DNA of 64,000 nucleotides from Rhodoplanes sp. Z2-YC6860 (GCF_001579845.1 NZ_CP007440.1:5354029-5418028); one strand, 5' to 3'; shown: positions 10,527-18,374, counted from the first letter of the stretch. The notes: generated from the letters alone by a model not told the origin. Program-made: numbers and translations.

Positions 10527-10817
10527 GATATCTCCCTTTCACAGGCGGGAGCACACTCTGTCTCTCTGTCACCGTTGCCTGGCTTTTCGCCCTGTCGATG
10601 ATGGAGCAAAGGTAAGCGCCGATCCCGATTCCCCCAACGTCAAATGACAGAGCGGCTGTGCATTTCGCGTAAGCAACTGCAATCAAACAAAACAATTTTC
10701 GGCGGGAAAGCAGGCGAAGGGGACTGATGAGTAAGTGTCTCATCGCTGTTCTGAACCGCTGTTCACCTCATTGCATTTGCATCAACGATGCGAGCGTTGT
10801 GCGCCGGCTGACCGCGC
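10527..10817. other. Intergenic, no confident gene
   Basis: Mostly AT-richer than the surroundings. A 52-codon frame begins with ATG at 10727 behind AAGGGGAC but runs into the next gene in another frame and has no family-like pattern, so it was not called. Confidence 0.5.
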
Positions 10818-10842
10818 GGAACAGAGTGCTTTGCATTTCGTT
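10818..10842 (+). promoter_or_regulatory. Sigma EcfG (general stress) promoter
   Basis: GGAAC at 10818-10822, a 16-base spacer and CGTT at 10839-10842, an exact match to the alphaproteobacterial general-stress promoter. The next ATG is only eight bases beyond the -10 element, so the transcript is probably leaderless or nearly so. Confidence 0.72.
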
Positions 10843-10850
10843 GGCGCAAT

Positions 10851-11042
10851 ATGCCAAACGAGCCAGTCACACCCCCGACGCCTGAACCGGCAAAGCCCAG
10901 CAAGCCGCCGATCACCGACCCGCAGCCATATAGAGACCCTGTCGAGCCGCCGCCCGGAGATCCGCAGCCCGACCGTCCGCTTCACGACCCCGAGCCGCCC
11001 GGCACCGACATCCCGCGTATGTCGCAGGGCGAGCCGACCTGA
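10851..11042 (+). CDS. Small proline-rich protein
   Basis: 63 residues, about one third proline, built from PxP and DPQP units (TPEPAKPSKPPITDPQPYRD). Probably disordered and cytoplasmic since no signal peptide or membrane segment is seen. There is no ribosome site; the ATG lies eight bases downstream of an exact EcfG -10 element, consistent with leaderless translation under general stress. Similar proline-rich proteins are widespread in rhizobia and have no assigned function. Confidence 0.8.
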   Translation: MPNEPVTPPTPEPAKPSKPPITDPQPYRDPVEPPPGDPQPDRPLHDPEPPGTDIPRMSQGEPT

Positions 11043-11073
11043 AAGAACGGACCGCAGCACGAGGACATCCGAC

Positions 11074-11394
11074 ATGAAAATCGCACGCGCGCTTCTGACA
11101 GCAACGGCGCTCATGACAGGCACCGCGTTCGGTGCCGCGCAGCAACAATACGACAGCCCGGGTTCGCCGACCCCGGCGCCGCATCAGAACGCCGCGCCGC
11201 CAGCGCCCGCCGGCCACTCCGCATCCGGCTCCGGCACGAGCGAAAGCTCGACCGGCACCACAACCGGCACCGGCGGAGGCAACTTGAATGCCGGGACGTC
11301 CACGATCACCGACCCGGCGATGGCGCCGGACTCCACGCTCCGGCAAACCAACCCGAAAACACAACCGAGCAACACCGGTGGCGTGGACGATTGA
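11074..11394 (+). CDS. Secreted low-complexity protein
   Basis: 106 residues; ATG behind GAGGA. Signal peptide of about 20 residues (MKIARALLTATALMTGTAFG), then a Ser/Thr/Gly/Pro/Asn-rich mature part without cysteines, likely disordered. It follows the proline-rich gene by 31 bases on the same strand and may be co-transcribed from the EcfG promoter. No function recognised. Confidence 0.75.
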   Translation: MKIARALLTATALMTGTAFGAAQQQYDSPGSPTPAPHQNAAPPAPAGHSASGSGTSESSTGTTTGTGGGNLNAGTSTITDPAMAPDSTLRQTNPKTQPSNTGGVDD

Positions 11395-11469
11395 TTGAAC
11401 TGCTTTGATGGCTCGAGAGCCATCGGGTCGCGGCGCGAAACCATTCGGGTCTGTGCTGGTTCTCATGGC

Positions 11470-11757
11470 ATGAGAAATCCTCTGACCCGGATCGCCGGCG
11501 CCGCGGTGCGTGCGAACCCTGTGATGACGGCCGCGCTAGCGGTCGAGGTGGGCTTCGTCGTTGTCGAAATTGCGCGTCGCGTTCTGAGCAGGCGACGCGC
11601 TCGCATGCGCGCGCTTCCACCCCCAGGAGAAGTCCGGAGAGAAGTCCGGGCCAGGCCCGCGAAACGACGCGCCCGTTCGCGGCCGCGACAGCGCGCGGCT
11701 GACCGGCTCCACGCCTCGAGCGAGTGCCAGACGCCAAAAAAGAAATGCGCCCCGTGA
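11470..11757 (+). CDS. Possible small membrane-anchored basic protein
   Basis: 95 residues from an ATG at 11470. Residues 16-34 could form one membrane segment (VMTAALAVEVGFVVVEIA), followed by a very Arg-rich tail. No clear ribosome site, and the tail has mixed codon use, so the frame is doubtful. Confidence 0.35.
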   Translation: MRNPLTRIAGAAVRANPVMTAALAVEVGFVVVEIARRVLSRRRARMRALPPPGEVRREVRARPAKRRARSRPRQRAADRLHASSECQTPKKKCAP

Positions 11758-11764
11758 GGGGCGC
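11735..11764 (-). terminator. Terminator of the Flp pilin gene
   Basis: Stem GCGCCCC / GGGGCGC with a four-base loop at 11747-11764, followed on the minus strand by an ATTTCTTTTTT tract. It lies about 40 bases after the pilin stop. Confidence 0.85.
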
Positions 11765-11805
11765 AAGTCGATAGCCTTGCTCGACGTCGCCCCGTGTGGG
11801 CGGAG

Positions 11806-11976
11806 CTACGGGGTAGAGAGCCCGGTCTGAACGGACGTGAAGGTGGTGACGAGCTTGCTGCCGACGCCCTGCACGATGGTGATGATCACCACCGAAATGC
11901 CAGCGGCGATCAGGCCGTATTCGATGGCGGTGGCGCCGGATTCGTCGGCGATGAAGCGATTGAGCACTTTTGACAT
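11806..11976 (-). CDS. Flp family type IVb pilin
   Basis: 56 residues, too short for many gene finders. MSKVLNRFIADESGATAIEYGLIA carries the Flp signature with Glu at position 5 relative to the predicted cleavage and the hydrophobic stalk AGISVVIITIVQGVG. The pilin would be processed by a TadV-type peptidase and exported by Tad machinery, none of which is in the window. ATG behind GGGGGAC; an inverted repeat (12047-12070, AACCCGC/GCGGGTT) sits in its upstream region. Confidence 0.92.
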   Translation of the reverse strand: MSKVLNRFIADESGATAIEYGLIAAGISVVIITIVQGVGSKLVTTFTSVQTGLSTP

Positions 11977-12128
11977 GCGTCCCCCATGATTGGTCGGGCA
12001 TTTCCCGACATTTGCGTGTGATTAGTTGTACACGAGCGTGTTTTACAACCCGCGGAATACCAGCGGGTTAAGCCTTTCGGTAAATTTGTCATGAATTGGA
12101 AGATCGCGTGCCCGGGGTCTCGAGTTTT

Positions 12129-12174
12129 AGGACTCCGACTGGGTTTTACTGGTTCGGATCCCGCTCCCCCAGCC
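12129..12174 (+). pseudogene. Decayed 3' copy of tRNA-Gln
   Basis: Aligned to the functional tRNA-Gln at 8859, this stretch keeps the order anticodon arm (GGACTCCGACT), T loop (GGTTCGGATCC) and the acceptor end TCCCCCAGCC, with several substitutions and one deletion that break the stems. The 5' third of the tRNA is not recognisable. The same orientation and the 3.2 kb spacing suggest an old attachment-site scar or a partial duplication. Confidence 0.6.
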
Positions 12175-12184
12175 CGAGGATCGG

Positions 12185-12370
12185 CGTCACGCCGCCCCGC
12201 TGCCGAAGCTCCCAGGCCAACTCCGGTTCAAGAACGCCGAGGTCTTCTTTCATCTCGCCGCGACGCTTGGCACCCGTGCCTGCGTTCCGTTCGGGCCGGC
12301 GAACATCGAGCGCTTCGGCCATCCGCAGCCCATCAACATCGCACCGGGCGTGTGCGGCGGTTGCCGGTGA
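12185..12370 (+). pseudogene. Gene fragment without start
   Basis: An open frame without start codon reads RFKNAEVFFHLAATLGTRA and then FGPANIERFGHPQPINIAP before a stop at 12368. Codon use is strongly GC-ending and the residue pattern looks like a real protein C-terminus. It begins directly after the tRNA-like scar, as if a gene had been cut by recombination there. Family not recognised. Confidence 0.35.
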
Positions 12371-12739
12371 CTGACGAACGATGGGATGTCGCGTCGCATG
12401 CACCGGCACGCTGGGCCGCGATGTGAGCAGACGTTTCCGGATGTCGTGTGCGCCAGGATCTCACCGCTGCTGCTGCGAGACATCGGCCGCCGATCGCGTC
12501 CGATGGGCACGACATGCAGCGCGTCGCAGGACACGTTGCCGCGCCTGAAGGTTTCCGCATACCGGAAGCTCGCCGCGCCTCGGCGTTGTCTTGTCGCGGC
12601 GCGATGCGACCGGAAGATGAGTGTCGCGCACACCTTCCCGCAGCAGGGGCCATACACGCCACCGCACGCCTACAACCCGCCATATGATTGGGACTATTTT
12701 TGTCAGGCTTCTTTAATCCGACGTCGGTTAGAAGGCGTT

Positions 12740-12973
12740 ATGAGAAACAATAACGTCGTTCTCGAAGCGCTCACCACCGCGATCGTGGCCCTGGATAATG
12801 CGCCGGTGCCCCACGATATCGATCATATGAAGCGCTTTCTTGCGGAGAATTATTCCGCGCAGACCATCGCGATCTTCCTGGCGCGGGCCACGATGCGCCT
12901 GCACCCCGCGCGACCGGCCAAGGACGTGTGCGTCGAGTTCGCCATCACCGAGCCGGTGCTGGTAAAAAAATAG
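12740..12973 (+). CDS. Small hypothetical protein
   Basis: 77 residues, ATG behind GAAGG. Predicted helical (VVLEALTTAIVALDNAPVP), with no membrane segment, no cysteine pairs and no recognised family. Longer upstream frames have poor codon patterns and were discarded. Confidence 0.55.
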   Translation: MRNNNVVLEALTTAIVALDNAPVPHDIDHMKRFLAENYSAQTIAIFLARATMRLHPARPAKDVCVEFAITEPVLVKK

Positions 12974-13207
12974 TTAGCCGCCACCGCACGCGACGTTCGT
13001 CTCGCGTCGCGCTCCGGCAGACAGTCCCCCTCGCCCGGTCGCAGCCCGACATTCCGCGAGACGCCACCGCGCCCGCCGCTCCCGCAAACAACGAGCGCGC
13101 CGCCGGCACGCCACGAACCGGCAACAGCATCCGCGGTCACATCGCGTTGATCGAGGCGTTGGGTTGTCACCGGCGGTGGAATGCGGCGCAGCGCCGGTGA
13201 GTCTCAT

Positions 13208-13282
13208 TCGCAGAGGCCAGCGTCCCCATTCCTCCCCGCTGGCCTTCGACCCCGCTCTCGGTAGCGGGGTCTTCCGTTTTCG
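13208..13282 (+). ncRNA. Candidate sRNA with C-rich loop, locus 1
   Basis: An 8-bp hairpin GGCCAGCG / CGCTGGCC (13215-13222 with 13237-13244) encloses a 14-base loop made almost only of C and T (TCCCCATTCCTCCC), which can pair with GGAGG ribosome sites. A terminator follows at once: ACCCCGCT / AGCGGGGT at 13249-13270, then CTTCCGTTTT. Start of the transcript is a guess. This is the plan of alphaproteobacterial sRNAs that sequester Shine-Dalgarno sequences. Confidence 0.55.
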
Positions 13283-13394
13283 GCGCGCGCCTTCGCGGCG
13301 TCGCGCGGCATCTCGAAAAACAGCGGCTCTGTATGGCTTTTCGAGGTGTGCCTTTTCGCACTGTCACGGCGCGCGGTTTCGGTGAATCTTACAC

Positions 13395-13478
13395 TCAAGT
13401 ACGAGCAAGCGGTCCCCCCACGTCCCCCACGCTTGCTCCGGTTAAGGCCCCGCTGCCCCACGGCGGGGCCTTTTATTT
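13395..13478 (+). ncRNA. Candidate sRNA with C-rich loop, locus 2
   Basis: Same plan as locus 1, 180 bases further on: a 9-bp stem GAGCAAGCG / CGCTTGCTC (13403-13411 with 13430-13438) around an 18-base C-rich loop with two CCCCC runs, then a terminator GGCCCCGC / GCGGGGCC at 13446-13470 followed by TTTTATTT. The 5' word AAGTACGAGCAA is shared with the candidate at 49405. Confidence 0.55.
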
Positions 13479-13492
13479 GCTAAGAACGCCGG

Positions 13493-13582
13493 ATGAAAAA
13501 CGAACCGATGAGCTGGATCGGCCTCGCGGCCATCCTGATCACCATCGCGGTGATCGCCATGGGCATCCGGGCCTTCCACTAG
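13493..13582 (+). CDS. Micro-protein with one membrane segment (29 aa)
   Basis: MKNEPMSW followed by a hydrophobic stretch IGLAAILITIAVIAMG and RAFH. One predicted membrane helix. No clear ribosome site; the gene begins right after the sRNA terminator. Similar single-helix micro-proteins occur elsewhere in the window. Confidence 0.42.
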   Translation: MKNEPMSWIGLAAILITIAVIAMGIRAFH

Positions 13583-13681
13583 GGCATGATCCCGAAAAGT
13601 GTGAAGCGGTTTTCGGAAAAGATCATGCCCAAACAAGAAAAGGAGCGACGGCTCTGATTCAACGAAGTTAAATCAGAGCCT
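13582..13681. repeat. Hyphomicrobiales palindromic repeat
   Basis: GGGCATGATC ... GATCATGCCC form the ends of a hairpin (13582-13630) whose inside reads CCCGAAAAGTGTGAAGCGG and TTTTCGGAAAA. A second inverted repeat GCTCTGATT / AATCAGAGC follows at 13651-13679. I recognise the first part as a very common intergenic palindrome of Bradyrhizobium-like genomes. Confidence 0.8.
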
Positions 13682-13743
13682 GGCATCGGCCGCGATCCGG
13701 CATTCACGCTCTTTCGATCGATGCCGGACGTGCAAACCCGCGC

Positions 13744-14247
13744 TCACTGGCCCCTGAGCTTCGCAACGTGGCGAGCCAGCTTCTCCAGCGTCTGCCCGCC
13801 ATATTCGACGGCGCCAAAGCCGATCCCCGCATCGCGCCGCTCCTTGGACGGATGCATCTGGCGGAGCGTGAGGACGGTCTTGCCGTTGCTCTGCTCTTCG
13901 AAGGTGACGAGCATCCTGAACCGGCCGGGGTCGTTGTCCTGATCCGAACCGTGCTCGACCTCGATGAGCGCCGGAGCCTCCATGCGCAGGAACACCATCC
14001 GGTTGCTGTAGCGGGGGCCGCCGGCAACGACCATGTCGAATCGCCAGACGCCGCCCGGCTTGAGGTCGATCTCCTTGGTTTCGATCGCCATGCCTTCGGG
14101 CCCGAACCACTCCTGGATCTGATCGGGGTCCGTCCAGGCGGCGTAAACCAGGCTGCGCGGCGCGTCGATGACACGGCTCAGGACAATCTCGCGATCGAGA
14201 GGCCAGTCGCGCCAGGCGGAATCGGAATCCTTGAATGAGCCGCTCAT
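13744..14247 (-). CDS. SRPBCC / AHSA1-type ligand-binding protein
   Basis: 167 residues from MSGSFKDSDSAW. The helix-grip fold pattern is clear: LSRVIDAPRSLVYAAWTDPD, then WFGPEGMAIE, MLVTFEEQ and a C-terminal LEKLARHVAKL helix. The start overlaps the ArsR stop by four bases. Pairs of ArsR regulator and AHSA1-like protein are widespread; the protein probably binds a small hydrophobic ligand, but its role is unknown. Confidence 0.93.
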   Translation of the reverse strand: MSGSFKDSDSAWRDWPLDREIVLSRVIDAPRSLVYAAWTDPDQIQEWFGPEGMAIETKEIDLKPGGVWRFDMVVAGGPRYSNRMVFLRMEAPALIEVEHGSDQDNDPGRFRMLVTFEEQSNGKTVLTLRQMHPSKERRDAGIGFGAVEYGGQTLEKLARHVAKLRGQ

Positions 14248-14585
14248 GGTCTCAACTTTCTCTTCATGCGTTCGATGTGGGCTTCCATGCGGTCGAGGCG
14301 TTTCTCCCAGGCGGAAATGTGCTGGCGTATCCACGCTTCGGTCGCATGAAGGGCGCGCGGCTCGATCCTGCAGGTTCGAACGCGCCCGATTTTCTCCGAG
14401 CTGATGAGGCCGCTCTGCTCGAGCGCGCGCAAATGCTTGAGCAGCGACGGCAGAGCCAATTCGAACGGCTCGGAAAGCTCGCTGACGGATTTCGGTCCAT
14501 CGCACAGACGGCTGACGATCGCCCGCCGGGTCGGATCTGCGAGCGCGGAAAAGGTTCGATCCAGATCGGTTGAAAACTTAGCCAT
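14244..14585 (-). CDS. ArsR family transcriptional regulator
   Basis: 113 residues from MAKFSTDLDRTF. Winged helix with LADPTRRAIVSRL, SVSELSEPFELALPSLLKHL as recognition helix and RTCRIEP wing. No metal-binding cysteines in helix 3, so not a metal sensor of the classic type. A C-terminal Arg/Glu-rich helix (EKRLDRMEAHIERMKRKL) extends the fold. Translationally coupled to the SRPBCC gene. The upstream region holds AT-rich AATACTTTC-like repeats at 14590-14635 (CAAATACTTTC words around TCAATA) that may be its operator. Confidence 0.92.
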   Translation of the reverse strand: MAKFSTDLDRTFSALADPTRRAIVSRLCDGPKSVSELSEPFELALPSLLKHLRALEQSGLISSEKIGRVRTCRIEPRALHATEAWIRQHISAWEKRLDRMEAHIERMKRKLRP

Positions 14586-14779
14586 GACGGAAAGTATTGA
14601 GCGGTGCGCGGCACCGGTCAATAAATACTTTCAGCATTGGCTAAGTTTCAGGTTCGTCCGCGGCGGCGATCGTCCTGACGGGCCATCGTCCGTGTCAGGT
14701 GTTCATGCTGCGGGGGATCGTTCTTGCCCGGATGGAGTCACGGCCCGGAGACAGCCGGTCCTGCGTCGCGCGCGAATTC

Positions 14780-14863
14780 TCAGCCGATCATCACGGCGAC
14801 AATGATCGCGATCGCCACGGTGAACATGGTCAGGTGGACGGCGGTTTGCCAGCTGCGTGACAT
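14780..14863 (-). CDS. Micro-protein with one membrane segment (27 aa)
   Basis: MSRSWQTAVHLTMFTVAIAI followed by IVAVMIG: one hydrophobic helix, short basic N-terminus. No strong ribosome site. Resembles the other micro-proteins in the window in size and layout only. Confidence 0.38.
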   Translation of the reverse strand: MSRSWQTAVHLTMFTVAIAIIVAVMIG

Positions 14864-14902
14864 ACCGACAAAAATAGTCTGTCGCGCCGCGCGGGCGCCA
14901 TT

Positions 14903-15424
14903 TCAAAGAACCCGGGAACTCGAAACGGATCGTCTCCCGCAACGCCCGGCCGGAGCCTGAAATTCTCCCGCGGGCAAGCCGCGCGCTCCGGCAGGTTTGC
15001 GGCTACCGCCCGCGCGAGGCCTCGCGCGAATCGTGTCCTCGATCGGTTGGCGCCGGAGTTGGCCGCCGGATTTCCGGATGGAAGCACCGTCAACCCGGCT
15101 TCCCCGCATCATCGTTGAGCGGCTGTCCGGTCTGGCAAGCTGATGGGCGTCGTGCAGGCGCGTCACTGCATTCAGCGTCGCGAGCAGCACGCCGTCAGCC
15201 GCGCCGATTCTCTTTTGATAAAACACGAAGGCCGCGACCGTTGCGGGCTTGGCCGCGCAGTAGCGCAGCGCTTGCGTGTTGCACCATTCAACGAACGGCC
15301 CGAGTGCGCGCTTGCAATCGTCGTCGAGCGCTGCACGGCCGATCCGTGCAGCAATGCTTGCCGCAATCTCGGCCTCGCTCCGATCGAGCGTCGCGCGGGC
15401 GATTTCGGCCGCGAGCAAGCTCAA
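14903..15424 (-). CDS. Protein with integrase core-binding-like N-terminus
   Basis: 173 residues. The first 105 residues are helical, and the part FVEWCNTQALRY ... PATVAAFVFYQKR ... LLATLNAVTRLHDAHQL resembles the SAM-like core-binding domain of tyrosine recombinases. No catalytic domain follows; the last 60 residues are Arg/Gly-rich with poor codon pattern, so the gene may be truncated or shifted there. Its ATG overlaps the stop of the upstream 83-aa gene. Part of a mobile-element-like operon with 15421-15672 and 18429-19610. Confidence 0.55.
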   Translation of the reverse strand: MSLLAAEIARATLDRSEAEIAASIAARIGRAALDDDCKRALGPFVEWCNTQALRYCAAKPATVAAFVFYQKRIGAADGVLLATLNAVTRLHDAHQLARPDSRSTMMRGSRVDGASIRKSGGQLRRQPIEDTIRARPRAGGSRKPAGARGLPAGEFQAPAGRCGRRSVSSSRVL

Positions 15425-15672
15425 CGGTTGGCCTTGCGCATCAGCCGATGCGTGGCAGCGAGTTCGCGCTGCATGTTGATGAGCCGCGACTTTTGCTTGA
15501 GGCTCGCGCCGTCATCGGAGGTCATCAGGGCGTCGAGCTGATGCAGCGCCCGCACGCGCGCATCGGGATCGAGATTGACGAATCCACCGACCGTGCGGCC
15601 GGCCAGGTCCTCGCCGGGCCTGCTGTATTTCTTCGCGGCAGCGACAATTGGATGATCGCTATAGTCGGTCAT
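15421..15672 (-). CDS. Small protein of the mobile-element-like operon
   Basis: 83 residues, MTDYSDHPIVAAAKKY. Mostly helical and charged, with a C-terminal KQKSRLINMQRELAATHRLM helix. Stop and start overlap neighbours by four bases on both sides: its ATG overlaps the stop of the C-terminal fragment at 15669-15728. No function recognised. Confidence 0.7.
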   Translation of the reverse strand: MTDYSDHPIVAAAKKYSRPGEDLAGRTVGGFVNLDPDARVRALHQLDALMTSDDGASLKQKSRLINMQRELAATHRLMRKANR

Positions 15673-15735
15673 CGAGGCACCTCACGTTCGGCGGCCGGCA
15701 CGGCCGCAGTGGTTTTCGAATTGGAATTGCTGTGG
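15669..15735 (-). pseudogene. Duplicated 3' end of the gene at 18429-19610
   Basis: The frame ending at 15669 reads NSNSKTTAAVPAAEREVPR-stop, matching the C-terminus NPNPKTAAAVLVAKREARR-stop of the gene at 18429. At the DNA level about 70 bases align with roughly 70% identity, including the stop codons. The fragment overlaps the start of the 83-aa gene by ATGA, which is the expected original gene order. Confidence 0.65.
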
Positions 15736-15862
15736 CAATCGGATCAGCCGGGCCCGTCCCGCATCGCGCTCAAGCGGACCAGGGCGGCAAGCGCCGCCAA
15801 GGGATCGGCGAAGCGAAAAGGCGCGCGATCGGCCGCGGGAGTGGCCGCAGGGTCGCTCGCAG

Positions 15863-16911
15863 TCAGCGCTCTGTCGCACGCTCGCTCGCGGTCAAGCGCA
15901 GCAGCCGCGCCAACGGCGTTTCTACATTGGGATCGCCAAGCATCGAGTCCCTCGTGGCAGAGCCAGATGTCGATGCCGGCAAAAGCTGCGGCGGAAAGGG
16001 CTGTAGACGGTACGGATTGAACGGGTTGTCGAGGGCCGGTTGATCGATCGACGGAGATGGCAGTGCGGGCGACCGCGCCCCGCCGCGCCCGGGAGAATCT
16101 GGCGGTCCATAATAGAAACGATCGTTGAACGTGTCGGTGGGCGACTGCTGGCGAAACGCATCCGTCGGATAGAGCGGACTGATACGAACCTCCTGAAAGA
16201 AGGGAGCATTCGAGAAGCCACCAGGTGGAAATGCCCTCGGCGCATCGGGTGTGAGAGGCTTTGGATTCAACACCGACGCCAGCCAGTGATCGTCATCCAC
16301 TGCGTTGGCAGGCCTGCCGGCATTCTCGCCAGACGGAACGGCGTTCGACTCGGAAATGTTCGGACGCGGGCGAGGAAGCGGGATTGCGTTGAAGACGGGA
16401 TTGCCAAAATAGTCGAAGGTTTCCGGGTCGACCGCCCTACCCCACGTAAATGACCTCTCGACCGGCTCTGAATACAACCCCTTCCCGTTGACCGCATGGT
16501 TCACGCCAATCGGAGTGTCCTTATCAAATACACGAACTTCGTAGTGCACATGCGGGCCAGTCGAAGTCCCGACTGGCGCCACGTAACCGATGATATCTCC
16601 GCGTTTGATCTCTTGATCCAGCTTGAACGACGGGATGTTGTCGATATGGCCATATCGCGTGTCGTAAATCTCGCCGTTCGGGCCCAGGCTCTGCACCACG
16701 ACGACATTGCCGTACTTGGAAGCCGAGCCCGATAATAGACGGTGCCATCAGTGGCTGTGTGTACCGGGGTGCCATAAGGCGCACCGATGTCCACCCCCGC
16801 ATGGCCTGGTGGCGCGTTCAATATGGCCGCTCGGTTACCGAACGGACTTGTAGCGATGCTGTTCTCATAAGGGATATAGCGCCCCCGCAGGGGGCGGTTC
16901 CTGTCGGCCAT
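15863..16911 (-). pseudogene. M23 family metallopeptidase, frameshifted
   Basis: Two frames join to one protein of about 348 residues. The first (ATG at 16911 behind GAGG) gives MADRNRPLRGRYIPYENS, SPFGNRA and HAGVDIGAPYGTPV, supplying the first zinc ligands (HxxxD). The second continues KYGNVVVVQSLGPNGEIYD and GTSTGPHVHYEVRVF with the HxH ligand. The shift falls at about 16728-16735, where inserting one T into TATTATCGGG restores YYSGSASKYGN. A long Pro-rich C-terminal region follows. The family cleaves peptidoglycan cross-bridges. A sequencing error is possible; otherwise it is a recent pseudogene. Confidence 0.8.
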
Positions 16912-16964
16912 TTTCGACCTCATGTGTTGGATATCGGCGCCGCCGACCTTCGGCCTCCACGGCG

Positions 16965-18092
16965 TCAATTGCCGCAACGCCCTGCTCGGGTAATTCGGAG
17001 AGCAACCACAGACCGTTCCGCTTCGATCGACCGTCCATCTTTGTCGAAGACGTAGCGCTCGCCCAGCGCCAAGCAATCACGCGGCGCAACCGGAACGTTA
17101 TAGCCATGACCATAACCCAACCCGACGCCGCGCGGCGGGCGGTATTTCACAAGACCGTCTTCGAACACGAAATATCGTCTTGTGGTCTCGAGCTCAATTG
17201 TCGTCGTAAATCTTTCGAGGATACAGCCAAACTCAGGCCGTCCGCTTACGCTGACGGAGGAGTAGTCGCCAGGATCGGGATTGAGCCGAATGTCGCCATT
17301 GAAGCTGACGACGAAATCGCTCACGTCCTTAGCTGTTTGTGGATTTAGCTTGCCCCAATACAGCGTAATAAAGTTGGTTTTCCCACAGATCGCAACATTT
17401 GCATGGTACCTCCTGTCGGGATCACTGTCTCTAAACCGCCTGATGGTCGTGCTGGTGTCGTAGGATCGAACCGAGGTCGTCGCGCGATCAAAGTAGAACA
17501 CGTCCTTGCCGCGCCAGCTGAAGCTCTCGCCGTTGATCTCCAGCACGCGGATTTCGCTCAACACGTCATCACCCGATGAGTGCAACAGACGAAATGGCAC
17601 AGCCATCATCGTTCCGTCCGGCGACAGCATTTGCTTGAGTGAGTCCCAATCTTTGGGGGGACGATAATCAGTCCTATAGTGGCCGATCTTTTCGTTTTTC
17701 CTGATCAGGAAATCCACGCTGTCGGTCGACATCACCGCGATCACGGAGCCATCGGCGCTGCACTGAAGCGAGCGGCTGCTCAAGGCACGATCGAAGGTCA
17801 TGATCTCCTGCGCAGGCTCGCCGAAGGTCAGGCGCATGACCTTCATGTTTTGGACATAGACAAAGCCTGGCTTGTCCTTGAAGCACCAGACCAATGGACC
17901 GGACGGCTCCGGAGCCAGATCGGTCAGGCGGACGGAGCCGACGATCTGGGTGACAATCTTGGCGTTGACGGTTTTGAGGGTTTTAGGCGCCGACAGGGCA
18001 ATGTCGACTGGCATGCCCGTCAAGACCGCAAGAAGGGGCAGAAGCGAGACAAGCGATGCGCGTCGCCTCGGCGTCTCCACGATTAACGGCAT
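16965..18092 (-). CDS. Secreted protein of unknown family
   Basis: 375 residues. A signal-like segment covers about residues 12-35 (SLLPLLAVLTGMPVDIALSA). The mature part is rich in beta-type segments (SVRLTDLAPEPSG, VYVQNMKVMRLTFGEP, CSADGSVIAVMSTDSV), which could be a beta-propeller, with several scattered cysteines. No family recognised. Its ATG overlaps the end of a 41-aa frame and it precedes the M23 gene by about 50 bases, so the three form one unit. Base composition looks less GC-rich than the neighbours by eye. Confidence 0.75.
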   Translation of the reverse strand: MPLIVETPRRRASLVSLLPLLAVLTGMPVDIALSAPKTLKTVNAKIVTQIVGSVRLTDLAPEPSGPLVWCFKDKPGFVYVQNMKVMRLTFGEPAQEIMTFDRALSSRSLQCSADGSVIAVMSTDSVDFLIRKNEKIGHYRTDYRPPKDWDSLKQMLSPDGTMMAVPFRLLHSSGDDVLSEIRVLEINGESFSWRGKDVFYFDRATTSVRSYDTSTTIRRFRDSDPDRRYHANVAICGKTNFITLYWGKLNPQTAKDVSDFVVSFNGDIRLNPDPGDYSSVSVSGRPEFGCILERFTTTIELETTRRYFVFEDGLVKYRPPRGVGLGYGHGYNVPVAPRDCLALGERYVFDKDGRSIEAERSVVALRITRAGRCGN

Positions 18093-18208
18093 TGGTCTGA
18101 CTCCACCTGCAGCAGGCGCGCCTGCTGCAGCATGGTGAACTGCGGCCTGTCAGGAATCTGGTCGAACATCTGGATCAAGGCGTAGCAACCGTCCCGGCAG
18201 AACAACAC
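18083..18208 (-). CDS. Small Cys-containing protein (41 aa)
   Basis: GTG start behind GGGAG, reading MLFCRDGCYALIQMFDQIPD and ending VESDQCR. Its stop lies inside the first codons of the 375-aa secreted protein, indicating translational coupling. A 24-bp perfect DNA palindrome (18107-18130) is explained by its LQQARLLQ codons. Function unknown. Confidence 0.5.
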   Translation of the reverse strand: MLFCRDGCYALIQMFDQIPDRPQFTMLQQARLLQVESDQCR

Positions 18209-18374
18209 TTATGCGCTCCCAACAGCTCTTTGCTTCAGACCACAACGTGCGGCCATACTAGTTATTGCTCTAAGTCTGCCCGACGTGCGCATTTCAACCA
18301 TCACCTCATTTCCGACTGATACCGCCAGAGCGCCCCTGCGTTTTAGACCACAACGCAGATCACCGCTCAGTTTT

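Noticed and set aside
10727-10885. 52-codon frame with a good ribosome site (AAGGGGAC)
   Set aside because: Mixed codon use, overlaps the proline-rich gene and the EcfG promoter, and gives no protein-like pattern.
12129-12174. Second functional tRNA
   Set aside because: Stems are broken and the 5' third is missing; kept only as a scar.
18107-18130. 24-bp perfect palindrome as an operator
   Set aside because: It is fully explained by the LQQARLLQ codons of the 41-aa frame.
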